In this document: positions 26,101-37,165 of the stretch, piece after piece | Layout of the letters: each line of letters opens with the position of its first letter | Numbering within the stretch: position 1 is the first letter of the stretch | Assembly (NCBI GenBank): GCA_958496175.1 | Contig: OY292275.1 | Location: 16,926,001 to 16,990,000 of the forward strand | Length of the DNA: 64,000 bases | Origin: Sisyra terminalis | Taxonomy: Eukaryota; Arthropoda; Insecta; Neuroptera; Sisyridae | Direction: 5' to 3' | Notes under the pieces: generated by a model | Databases searched by the model: none | What the model was told of the DNA's origin: nothing | The model's input: only the letters and a program-made list of their open reading frames with translations | Translations under genes and position numbers: made by a program

Positions 26101-26403
26101 CTATTTCATCTATTCTTTAAAATTGATAAAAAAACCTCTATATCGATGATATATAAACCCCTTTATCATTACACTGTTAAAATACCTATAATCTGTTCTT
26201 AGATAATTGACAGTTAAATTGAAACGTGTTGTACAAAAATTAAAATAATAATTCCCTAAGCAAAGACAATACAAATAATTATGGATAAATGTTTTATTAT
26301 TTCCGAAACACAACTTATTAATTAATGAATTTTTTAATTAATTCAATAGATTACACCCATTACTGACAAACGGATAAAAAATTCAATTATAGATAAAATA
26401 ATA
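23126..26403. other. Non-coding sequence with GC-richer patches
   Basis: Blocks near 24120-24480 and 24880-25340 are of higher complexity than their surroundings but show no exon or RNA signature. The remainder is AT-rich. Confidence 0.4.
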
Positions 26404-27015
26404 TTGAAATATGGTTTAGCAAAAAATCAATCCTTCCAATTCTACCATTCTATCAAAGAAAAGAAGAAGAATATAAAATCAAATTTGAAGAATATATTAA
26501 GTATTACAATCACCAACTTCCTCAAGAAAAATAATATTAACATTGCATTTTCAACAAACAACGACATCATTAAAATTCTTAACCCAACGGAGAACAACCA
26601 ATTAGAAATAGAAAACTAAACCGGGATATATAAAATTAAATATGGTTCATGTCAAAAATTTTATATTGGCCATACTGGTTGATTTTTCGGGACTAGATAC
26701 CAGGAGCATACACTTAGAAAACCTAGTTCAATATCTTCAAATTTTACAAAACATCTAACTAAAATCATAAGTGCATATATTTTGAAACAAACTTTAAACA
26801 TCTACATATAAACAACAATGGATCACATATGATTTTTTCGGAATAATATATGGAATATATAAAGCCTTCAAACTGGATCTAATCAATATCCTGAACGATA
26901 AACTATTTACAACAAATATCATATATGAAATTTGTTTATAATGGACAAAATAAGATACTATCCGACGATGATAAACGTACAGCTGTTGAAACGCAATATG
27001 AAAAGTGAAAATTGA
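26404..27015 (+). pseudogene. Penelope-like element C-terminus: GIY-YIG endonuclease relic
   Basis: Penelope-like elements encode a reverse transcriptase followed by a GIY-YIG endonuclease used in retrotransposition. This relic begins in the RT-EN linker (NINIAFSTNN, near 26535) and reaches the nuclease: GIYKIKYGSC with GIY at 26623-26631, and FYIGHTG with YIG at 26662-26670. The Arg-containing GTRYQEH follows. In-frame stops lie at 26617 (TAA) and 26680 (TGA). After about 26800 a frameshift leads into YGIYKAFKLDLINILNDKL, the family's C-terminal block, which also aligns with the 18 kb copy. The RT domain is absent upstream, so this is a 5'-truncated dead copy. Confidence 0.85.
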
Positions 27016-28109
27016 GTTCTAGACCGTAAGTAATAATTCATTAACAATTTATTATTTAATTTTTTTTGAATTGTAAAATCTTATTAAACTTATTAAGTCA
27101 AAGATAAAAATGGTGGCATATTTTGCAGTGAATAATAACTCTTTCAAAACTAGTTAAGGGGTAAAGACTAAAATAACATAATTTGAAAATTTTGAAAAAT
27201 TCCTCAATTGCTCTTTTTGTTCATATGTTTTCAATTGCTCTTAAGAACTTATAGAAGTTATCAAATATTTACATGCGCCTCAAGAAATATTTTAGAATTT
27301 TAGAACCTATTGATCGAATAATCAAGAATAGTTAAAATATCTGTAATCCTTAAAAATTAAATTAGTCCACTTCTTTTTTCTATGAATAAAAAATTGTAAA
27401 AGAAAGTATACAAGATCACTATATTATACTTAATTATTAAAAAAAATACAACATTAAGTACGTTTTTTGTTCTTCTTTTGCAATTAAAATCCAAAAACAA
27501 TGAAATTGTTTATATTTAAAGCCACATGTGACGTATAAATATATAAAAAAAATGAGTGCTAAATTTGATACGGATTGATTAAAATCTCTAGAAGGTAGAG
27601 TGTACACAAATTTAAAAAAAGTAGTTTCCAGAAAAATGAGTTTAAAATAAAGTGAGAAAAAAGGTTAATTTAATGCAGTAATGAATTAATTCAAATAATT
27701 TATTGGTTAATCAATAATTTCAGAACGATATTGCAATCCTTTTTCAGCTTCATATACTTTTTTTTCAGCTTGTAACTTTTTTTTGAGCTTTTCAAGCTTC
27801 CATACTGTTCAATAAGCTGCACGACCGTGCTCGGATCCTATACCGAAAGGCACTTTCATTAATCGCTTATAACTTTTGAAGCAGTTGGAATTTTGACTTT
27901 AAATTTTGGAATTATATTTTTAAATAGTTTTACAAGTGATTTAAAAAGTACAATATAAATATAGTTTTTTGAGACCTCTACACTTATTTCCCTCCTTAAG
28001 CTGTTTAGTATATAGTCTCGTAAAAATCATCCGATATCTGAAATTTGACTAAACTGAATAGAGTAAAGTTTATTTTAAAATATAAGAAATAAAAGGGTGG
28101 AAGCTTTAC
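27016..28109. other. AT-rich non-coding sequence
   Basis: No gene signal. A short imperfect duplication of a 'ttttttcagcttgtaactttttttgagctttt' type sequence is seen near 27745-27800. Confidence 0.4.
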
Positions 28110-28205
28110 TCTTATAGACCATCATATGTATCACACACATTACATATAACAAAAGTAAACTATAAAAATATAAATTTGGACAAAAGTTCAAACAAAATTT
28201 ATTAT

Positions 28206-28523
28206 AATAATTAAATTGTGGGCAATAAAGACGAAACTTCTTGTAGAATCTTATTTATTTTATCGCCAACGTTTCGTCAGTTATTCCTGACTTCTTCAGG
28301 GCTCAAAATTTAAAAATAGAACAACAGACCAAGAATACAATTTGGTGTTGATAAATAAAAAATTGTTTAAAAAGCATTATTGAAAAAACACAAACACACA
28401 TGTTATAATAATAATAATCAATTGACTATTATAATATGTGTGTTTGTGTTTTTTCAATAATGTTTTTAAACAATTTTTTATTTATCAATACCAAATTGCC
28501 TTATTGCCCACAATTTAATTATT
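28206..28523. mobile_element. Asymmetric hairpin element with a hammerhead motif in one arm
   Basis: The outermost 23 bp (28206-28228 and 28501-28523, containing TTAAATTGTGGGCAATAA) are perfect inverted copies. Inner arms 28339-28410 and 28427-28497 are about 72 bp with roughly three differences and only a 16-nt spacer. Between outer and inner segments the left arm has about 105 extra bases (28232-28336) holding a hammerhead ribozyme motif. The right arm joins directly with only GC added. The whole is a strong cruciform/hairpin. It looks like a non-autonomous foldback or a fragment of inverted Penelope-type terminal repeats. Confidence 0.7.
28258..28310 (-). ncRNA. Hammerhead ribozyme motif, Penelope-type short helix III
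   Basis: Minus strand, 5' to 3': helix I strand GCC (28302-28300), box CTGAAGA (28299-28293; position 7 is free in the consensus), helix II GTCAG/CTGAC with a GAATAA loop, box GAAA (28275-28272), then C-GTT. The predicted cleavage follows GTT (28268), an allowed NUH triplet, and then GGC pairs with GCC in helix I. A further U/A-rich pairing beyond an internal loop would suit a type I fold. Helix III is only C-G plus A-U without a loop, as in hammerheads thought to act as dimers. Activity is untested. Confidence 0.65.
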
Positions 28524-29490
28524 GTATTTAAAAAGACAAGGACTTAAACAACATGGACAAAATTTATTATTGTCCAGTATTGTCCAGATACATATTTCGA
28601 ATAATAGGACCACAATATTTTTTATACATTTTATAAACTGTATAACTGTCCAAAATCAGCGGAAAAATCTAATTTGATAATACAAAACTAAGCGAATACT
28701 TATCTCAGAAACAATAAAAACACCTGTTTTTCTAGTAACAAATTTTAAGAAGATCAAATAATCGAGTGTATCAAAACTAAAGATTTTAGTGAAATTTCAT
28801 CCCCTTATCACAACTCCTATAGCTTCATAAACTTAGTTCCTCTATTGCACTTCTTAAATTCCTTAAAAAATATAAGTAAATATTTAGTAAGAGCTTTTAG
28901 ATTTACGCACAAGTAATTGACTTCTTTCTGGTAAAAATTTAGAAGTTCTTAAAAAATGTCCATATTATAGAATCAATTTTCAGATAAGATTTAATTTTGG
29001 AATTTTCAACCCCTTATAACTCGTAAATTGAACGGTCTAGAGAATGGCAATTTACTTTTTTGAAATAAATAAGTTCATCAAGGCTTATCAGATTCAAGGG
29101 TATCTTTTATTTCAATTTTACAAAACTCATATTCCTGGAGAACTAACCCCTAATTTTAGTTGTTTTTAAAGGTATTTTTGATCATTTCATCGGAACTTCA
29201 AATGATACTATGAATTTTTTCCCAAATTCCCCTCCTTTGGTAACATTGAACCCAATCATTATCAAAAATCAATATCAAAAGGTTCTATAACAAAAAATTG
29301 CATTTGGAAAATTGTGATTAATAATTTTTTTTCGCATTTAAAAAAATATTGAAAAATTTCAAAAGTCGAAATACGTATGTGGGCATTACGTCACAAATAT
29401 TTTTGTTTGAACTTTTGTTCAAATTTATGTTTATAGTTTGCTTTGGTAAAATATATTACATAAATAGGACTACAGTATAATTTTACATAT

Positions 29491-31315
29491 TGTATTACAT
29501 TAAGGACGTAAAATACAAAAATTCGTGAAACAACTGTAAACTATAAAAATATTCATATTAAATTTTAATTATAAAAACTTATAATAAAATCATAGAGGTC
29601 ATTGTGTTAAAATAAAATAGTTTTGAAGGAATTAAATAATAAATTTATCCTTATTATTACTGGTCCAATAATAAATTGAACAATTGTTTTTTGAACAATT
29701 AGATTCTAGCAATATCCCTCATGTATCACAATATATACCTATACAAACTTCAGTGCTACAAAATATTAAACGATCATAAAAATAAAATACAAAGTTTTTG
29801 AAGAACTAATAGTCTAGAAAATGTACGTAATTTAAATTTGAATAATACATTCTTTACAATCGTTTTTAGTCAAAAGGAACGTCATTAAACTTGCAGCACG
29901 TCTTTCTTAATCAAACGTCAGGTCACATACTCACTATAATTATCCTAATCTCTTTAACAAACTGTAAAAGCATTTATAAAGGATTAGAGAATTTCATAAT
30001 TCTAAAACAAACGTATAATGAGAATGCTGAGAGAAAAGCGAGGACACGACGAAAAAGCCAGGATGTCAACAATGAGAGGTGGTGAAGATGTAGAAGATGA
30101 GCAAGACCTGAGTATTATCTGTTTATAATTTTAAATGCATATGATATTAGTGAGGTAAAGTTGTTGATACCTGTTTATAATTGTGTAAGCGTATTATAAG
30201 GACAAGTCGGTGAGAGAATAACTCGCCGCGTGTTCTGTGTGTAAAACACCAAGTGTTCCGGGAGGGTGTTCTCTGACGGCCAACACCACGGATTATTCAA
30301 CTTACTGGTCCTCTACTTGTCTACAACTACAATAATGTAATCCCTTTTATGAACCATTCTAAGTTTACCTTGTACGTGAATTCGTTTTTATAACCCTAAA
30401 ATTCCTATCAACTACTTTCTACTACTTATTAACATAAAATTCACTCTGTCATCTACCAAAGTTCCTCTATCATTTTCACTCTTATTTCTCGAGCATTTAC
30501 CCATCTTTTGTTCATATTTTTTAACAACTTTTATCAACTACTCGTCTGCATAAAGCCTTTGAGAAACCGATCATTAGATATTGATCATATAGCTCTCTCG
30601 ATGCAATAATTGTGACTGATGACTACAGAAAATCCCCTGGTAAAGTTTTAGAACAAGAAGACAATAGCATTGGATACCATAGAGGTTATCACCACATCAA
30701 AGGCAATAGACCACAAGGCAAAACACTCATTTTCCCATTGGCGACGATGTCATCTTTTGCTGTATTAACCACAAAGTATCTGCTCTATGCGGTTGTATCT
30801 ACTTATTAAATACAAGCCAAATGATATTATATAAATAAATGACCCAACAATATTTGAAGCAAAAACAATAAATTGTTTAACTTGTCTCTTGCATTGAAAA
30901 AAACTCTGATGCGAAAAAGCATAAGACTTCGTTGTACTAGGATATATTTTTTGCTGTATTTCCTTTTAAAAAAATCTTAATCATCAACTTATTTAAAAAT
31001 GCAAATAGTTTGTCCCTTCAAAGAAACTGGTATAATAATTGAAAAAAAACAGCAATTCTGCACCCAATGTTCAATAAAAAACATCCTACCTAAAAATAGT
31101 GCATTTCTCTCCTCATTTTATCCTTCTTCTCCTCATTCATCATATTTGTTTTAATTTTTGTTTCTAAAAAATGTTTTATAGCATTCGTTTTAAAATATTT
31201 TTTTTTTAATAGAAATATATTAATAGAAGTTATAGGTAATCAAGTTCTGTAAGTTACAGAAATTTTTAAGTGCCATAATCGTATATTTTACTGAATCGGT
31301 AAATTGTTTTTTTAT
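29491..31315. other. AT-rich non-coding sequence
   Basis: No supported feature. The stretch near 30150-30310 is more complex but contains no exon-like frame. A short frame at 30612-30809 has no recognisable domain. Confidence 0.4.
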
Positions 31316-31352
31316 TGTTATTTACCGTCGCTTTATAACTACTTAGGTCTTA
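31316..31352 (-). repeat. tRNA-derived SINE, isolated 3' tail
   Basis: 'gttatttaccgtcgctttataactacttaggtct' is the SINE tail alone. It lies about 55 bp before a full copy in the same orientation that starts with the same tail, so it may be a local duplication. Confidence 0.6.
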
Positions 31353-31406
31353 GGTCTATCTTCAGATTTTAGTGCCTTGCTTGACTTAATCATACTTTTT
31401 TTAATG

Positions 31407-31565
31407 TTATTTACCGTTGCTTTATGACTACTAAGGTCTTTAGCGACTCTAGGATTAATAAAAATCTGTAATCAAGAAATATCAAAAGTTTGCTCGATAC
31501 GAGGATAAAACTCAAAACCTACCAGTTTTAGAGCGGTCACCTAGACCACTCGGCCACCAGTAGGC
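31407..31565 (-). repeat. tRNA-derived SINE, near full-length copy
   Basis: On the minus strand it reads from GCCTACTGGTGGCCGAGTGG (A box) through a degenerate B-box region ('ggttttgagttttatcctcg') to the tail ending near 'aaagcaacggtaaataa'. The order agrees with the other copies. Confidence 0.75.
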
Positions 31566-31721
31566 ACAAATTGTTTTTATAACTAGAAATATAAAAAATT
31601 ATAAACTTCTATAACATAACGATATAGACCACTTTGCCAAATGCCTTAATTTTCATGATAAGGTAGCGACTAAAAATAATTCTTTTTCTACACCGTTAGA
31701 TTTCCTTTCTTAATTCTACCT

Positions 31722-32858
31722 TCTTATATATAAATTGACTATCTTGCCGTCCGTGCGTGCAGAGCTATGCGCATACGCTCTGTTATCCCCACTTACGCAT
31801 TCAAAACGTTGGAAGGGATACTCACTCCAAATGTATTTATTTGTGAATACGTATTTCGAATTTTCAGGTTTACAATATGTGAAAGCCAAAAAAAGATAAT
31901 GCTCATTTATAAACTTAACTTAACCGTTTCAGATATATCTACTTATCAGAGTTAAAATTTTTAAGCAGACTCTAAGTTTTTGATTCTAATAATAAATCAA
32001 CTTTGTTTTATATTAAGCAGTAATAACGTTTCGCTTTTAACGGACTTTGATTATTAAATTTGAAATTTCGATTGTTTGTTAAACGTTATCCCTTACAAAC
32101 TTTGCTACCGTTTTTTATTCTTTTAGGGGAGAAATTTTCAAAAACCCTTTCTTACTATATATCTGCATCTTATAAGGATAATATTTTCCAAATTTAATCG
32201 ACACAAATGTGCACTTATATTTGAATATACAATGTAAAACGAAAAAAATAATGACCTTTATGTTAATTAAAATGACTAAAAAGCTATTCGATTTCGCACA
32301 TTTGGACGTGGTGCATACAAAATTGTGGAAATAGGTGGAAAGCGGGGAAGTAAATTCGAATATTTTATTTATTTTCAACAATAATTGGTTTTCAAATTTT
32401 TCTAAATACCGAAAAAAAATTAGGATCGAAGATTTTATATTTGAATTGACAGTGAAATATGTGGCAAAAAATTGCTACCTTAATGCTTTTCAGCCGAATA
32501 TATAATTACTCCAGAACACAACCGTTGGTTCATAAAATAAAATAGATTTTAAAAAGTTTGATTGTTGAAAAACGAACCAAAATTTAAAATCGCCTATTTG
32601 GTATAAGTACTACATAAGTATTAAACTTTCATAATAATTTAGTGAAATGACGTTATATAAAATGTTATTAAAATGATATAAAGAAAAAACATTTATATTT
32701 TATTTCTTAATATAATTTTAGATAAACTTTTTTTATATTAACAATACTTTGATTATTAAATTTAAAATTTCGATTGTTGATTAACTCTACATTATCTCAT
32801 ATTAAACATTTTATTAAGATAAAACCTTTAGTTGCGAATGCAACGGGCAACTACTAGT
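31722..32858 (+). mobile_element. Probable non-autonomous Helitron
   Basis: The 3' end has the Helitron signature: a short hairpin GTTGC-GAAT-GCAAC (32832-32845), then GGGCAACTACTAG ending in CTAG (32855-32858), followed by a host T. The proposed 5' end TCTTATATATAAATTG at 31722 is followed by 'actatcttgccgtccgtgcgtg', resembling insect Helitron 5' ends, but the base before it is T rather than the usual A. Two diverged direct repeats ('ctttgattattaaattt.aaatttcgattgtt') lie inside at about 32047 and 32747. There is no Rep/helicase frame. The 3' end is the stronger evidence and the 5' boundary is a guess. Confidence 0.5.
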
Positions 32859-35800
32859 TCATATATAAAATACTTGTATAATAATTAACACTTAAACTTA
32901 ATACCTATTTTCAGTAGTGTAGTGTCCATTTAATATCATTCCTATAGAGCATTACTTAAAATGTTATTTGATTAAATCTCATTGATGTAAAACATTACTT
33001 AAACTTTTATTTGATTAAATCTTTGAAATAAATGTCAGCAAATACACCAAATTCTGTATTTATATAAAAGATACGTTCCCAAAAGATCCATAAAAATAAT
33101 ACTGAAAAAAGAACTTAGCAGAAACCATATTAAGAAAATGATAGTAGAGTTTACTTTAGAATTTATTTCATGCTTACACAAAAGTTCGTACCACTCTAAA
33201 TATCACTAAAACAATTACATCAATAACTTTCTCAACTGAGGAACCAAATTCACCATTTCTGTGTCTTAATATTTGATACAAATATTTTGAGATTTTGGCT
33301 CCGTCAATTTTAATCAAAAAGCAAGATGCTTAATTAGTTAGTATGTAAAACCTTAATGCAAAGTTACAGCTTTCTACGTTTTATCGTTTTCGAGATATGG
33401 GATATGTAAGATCTACCTATAGGTACGTATGTACAAATATTAAGTCAAAAATAGTAAAAATAGTTTTAAAGGTGCTCAATGGATATTTTTGTGAAAGTTT
33501 GACAACAAAAACTTTTCTCGAGTACAATATCTCCTTGTATTTATAGTAGAAGGAAGTAAAAATGACTTTTCAAGTGAGTAAAAATATTGAGACGGAATTG
33601 TTACCAATAGCAAATATATGATATAATTCCACATAAAAAATGATTCGCTATCAGATGCAACTTTCCGGCTGGTGGATCATATGAGAGAAGAAGGCGGGAA
33701 AACTAGGTATATAAAAGTGATTTATGGATTCCAATATTACGAAATGTAAGAAACAAGAAATCATGTTTAATATTGACGTCAGTTATCAGCGCCCGAAGCA
33801 GCCGAGTAGCTCAAGTCGTGACGGTTAGATTTGGCTCGTCCATCACTACCAAGAAATCACCTACACGTCAGAGGGATGTTATAAACGGCCAAGGGTTTCG
33901 CTCACCCCCGACAATATTCTTTACCTTTTCCAACATCCCCCGCCCGTACGTAGCAAGAGACTCACATACGCGTTGGAAATGACGAGATTACCCCACCGCA
34001 AAATGGCTCTGAAATATTTTATCAACTTTTTTTTTAAATGTTTATGTGTTTTAATATTTGTACATGCATACTTTTACGACGAACTCGTTATCATAAAGTT
34101 ATTACAGAAAATACACGAGAAGATATATCGTAGAATTTAAACGCTAGTTATCATATAGAATGTAGCTCGGATATTAAAGGATCATATTTTAAGAAGGAAA
34201 ATAAAACTGCTCTAAAAATAAGTTATTATTTTCCAATTTTCCCTACGATAAAACTTTGTTTTAAACATCCAGTCGAAAACTTTACGAAACAGTTTCAAGT
34301 GTCTTGTCCTTTATGCAATATTAACCGGACGTTGATTTAATAGAAATCAACAATTCTGTTAAGGTCTTACAACCCATCTAATCAATTATTAAACTGTAAA
34401 ATAACATTACCTTATCTGTAATGAAGGTAAATTCAAAAGATTAGTTCCTTGAATGAATTATGGCAAGAGTTTTGTTAGGAAAATCTAAGAGATAAATTAT
34501 ATAGTGGTCGAGCTTCCGTATGAGTCACAGTGAAAGTGACCACTTTGCTAAACTCCCTGAATATTAAACTTGAGTTTGTGCTTTTACCTAGAGCTTTTGA
34601 ACAATATATTATCTAGGTTGTTAAAAGTAAGGAAATGTGTGGAGATAAGGACCATTGAGTGCCGCAAGGTCCATGTGTAAGATCAGAGAGCCGTCGACAG
34701 CAGACTGTTAAAATTAAAGTTGGGGGCAATTGAAAACTTGTGAACAAAAAGTAAAGAATTTCGGTGTGTTTTTGGAATAAAATATGATTTTAGTGGTAAA
34801 ATAAGTTTAATGGCGATGCACCTGAAAGCTTTATTGAGAAACGGGAGTATAAGCAGTCGGGGGGTTTAGATGGAAGAGTTTCTCGTTAGAGGCTGCAAAT
34901 GTTCTCTTCGGTGGCCATTCGTAACAATTTAGCCCAGCTGGCACATGATATTACAGCGACATCACATATTTATGGCTGGTTTGGGTCGCCGGACCGAATG
35001 TTATATTGTTTTACAAACATAATTAAAACATTATTAGAAGGAGAGTGTCTTATATTTGCACATAGCTACAGCAACCCCGTTCAGGACTATCTTTGTTGAT
35101 CGTGGCTTCAGATATAACACATTGGGTGGATCAGCATGTTGTTAAACACCACCAAACTCGCCATATATATTTTCTCAGGCTACCACTCGGCCTGGTCAAG
35201 TAAATAATTGTTCTAACTGTGTTTACAATAACCCACCACCACCCTTATATAATATATGCACATATAATGCAGGTTTCCACACATACACAACCACCACAAG
35301 CATCCCTACAAATATTTTACATTTTTCCTACAGCACTGTTGTTTGCTAGCTAGTACGGTGACTCGTTATATCTGTCACATTGCAAGTCGTTTAAATCAAC
35401 TTAATTTACTGTTTCTATCCTTTCCATACTTAATATCACCTATTACATAAGGTCACCTTTTAGATTAATGAAAATTTTTATCGTCTAGCGATGGAATTCT
35501 TATATTTATCATCGTTCTAACAAAATTAATTTCACCACAAACAAATTTAATTTTAAACCATCATACCACATAAATTATCCAGCTTTCAAATATTACTCTT
35601 GTTTAACCGAAAAAGAAAGTGCAACTGAAAAATGTAAAGGAAAAAAAACGGGGGTTGTTACACAAAAGCGTTTTTCTTGCGTTGAAATTTCTTTTTCATC
35701 GCTATTTCGTAAAAAAAAAATGGATTTGACTTAAAATTTTTGATTTATATTTTTATTTTTTTCGCAAAGTTAAAAATAGATTACATACCTATCTAAACAG

Positions 35801-36424
35801 AAAATTGTGGTAAATGCATGAAGAAATAAAATTTGCTCTATTTTTATTATAGGTATGTATAAGAATTTAGTCATGCAACTTGTTTTCATTTCAAAAAGTA
35901 TAAATTCTAGATATGAATACAACAGTTGCATTTGCTTGTTCCAGTTTTGCTGAAACAATGTGGTGCGATTGTAATATGTGGTGTCCAGAGAACCAAATGG
36001 TTACTTTCCAAATGGAAAATTGACCAAATGGTTGCAGTAAGGTACTTCCAAATTAAATGTTTGACAATTGCTGTTTCTATTATGATAAAAATGACAACAA
36101 TACAAATTTATGGATTGTAAACTTACTTGTATTTAAAAATGAAATACTGACAAATAAAATTGGAAGAATTATCATTAGAGTGAACATAAAAATTATGAAC
36201 ATAATAGTTTATTAAAATTCATTTGGCTGTACTATAAAATCAATTTTTAGGAGCAATTTTGACCAGAAATATGATTTACAATTGAGTTTAACTAAAACTA
36301 TAAAACTTCAAATTTCAGTATACTCGGGTTTCTGCGAAGACGAACTTAATCAAAATATCTGCAAACTATATTTGCTAGCTATTTTTAGTATTTTCTATTA
36401 AATATAAATAACGTAAGGATTCGG
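32859..36424. other. Non-coding sequence with GC-richer islands
   Basis: Islands of higher complexity at about 33650-33990 and 34500-35300 contain no exon-like frame longer than 70 codons and no RNA gene that I can recognise. They could be conserved regulatory DNA. The rest is AT-rich. Confidence 0.4.
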
Positions 36425-37165
36425 TGAACTTCGAACCACTAAAAATTGAATTGTGAAATTTAATTGATATCGTTAATATTGTCACATTTTTAATTAGTAA
36501 TACGGATATAATTAAATACACATACTAATGCTTGATTATAACAAATTTAGTGTGTTTTTTAAATTTACATTTTATTTTACATACTTAGATTCATACCTAT
36601 TAGAACATTGAGCATATTAAAATCCATACCCATACAAAAATTCATAAAATCTCACTTATTCATGAGTTTTTAAGACATACATTGATATTTTCATCAGTAA
36701 ATATTTTTTTTGACTATTTGTGTTCCTTACAATTGTATTTTTCTTTTGACCAATTCGTCGCCAAGGTTGATATGTCAGAAACTGAATATTTACAAGGAAT
36801 GTTCCTGTTTTCTTCAGTACTGTTTTAAACTCAATATTTGACGATGTGTTATATATAAAAAGTTGTTTGATAAATTACTCTTCTTTTGGTATACTCTTCA
36901 ATTCTTTGTACATATATTGAGGCTTATCCAGATTTTATGGCGATTGAAGGTTTAAATATGTTTCTTTTTAGTAAACTTGTTGACTCTCTAGGAACCTTTT
37001 TTGTGACCTGGTACCCATAATGATTTTGGTGATTTTGATTTCTTGTATTTTTTATTTAAATACTATTTCTGATTTTCTAAATAACTTCTACCCTTTTACT
37101 ACTCTTTACATTTTATTTTCGAATTTGCTAAAAATAAAAAAAAATATTCCTGACATCGTTTCACC
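36425..37165 (-). pseudogene. LINE fragment with RNase H motif, copy 1
   Basis: The minus strand contains LWVPGHK (WVPGH codons at 37017-37003), the C-terminal motif of the RNase H domain found in LINE polyproteins of the I-like group. It aligns over roughly 700 bp with 54560-55385 (plus strand), including a long downstream segment ('tagtgtgttttttaaat.tacattttattttacatacttag' and 'gaacttc..accac'). Stops and frameshifts break it: the frame is lost right after the motif. It is a truncated dead 3' end of a non-LTR retrotransposon. Confidence 0.65.

Larger units (their letters stand above)
28130..29465. repeat. Inverted-repeat-bounded segment (about 1.3 kb), probable DNA transposon remnant
   Basis: The left end at about 28130-28200 ('attacatataacaaaagtaaactata' and then 'acaaaagttcaaacaaaa') recurs inverted at about 29398-29465. 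Matches continue over roughly 70-90 bp with scattered differences. No transposase frame lies between the ends, and another hairpin element (28206-28523) sits just inside the left end. No convincing target duplication was identified. Confidence 0.5.

Noticed and set aside
30612..30640. CTGATGA on the plus strand near 30617
   Set aside because: No helix II followed by GAAA; not a hammerhead.
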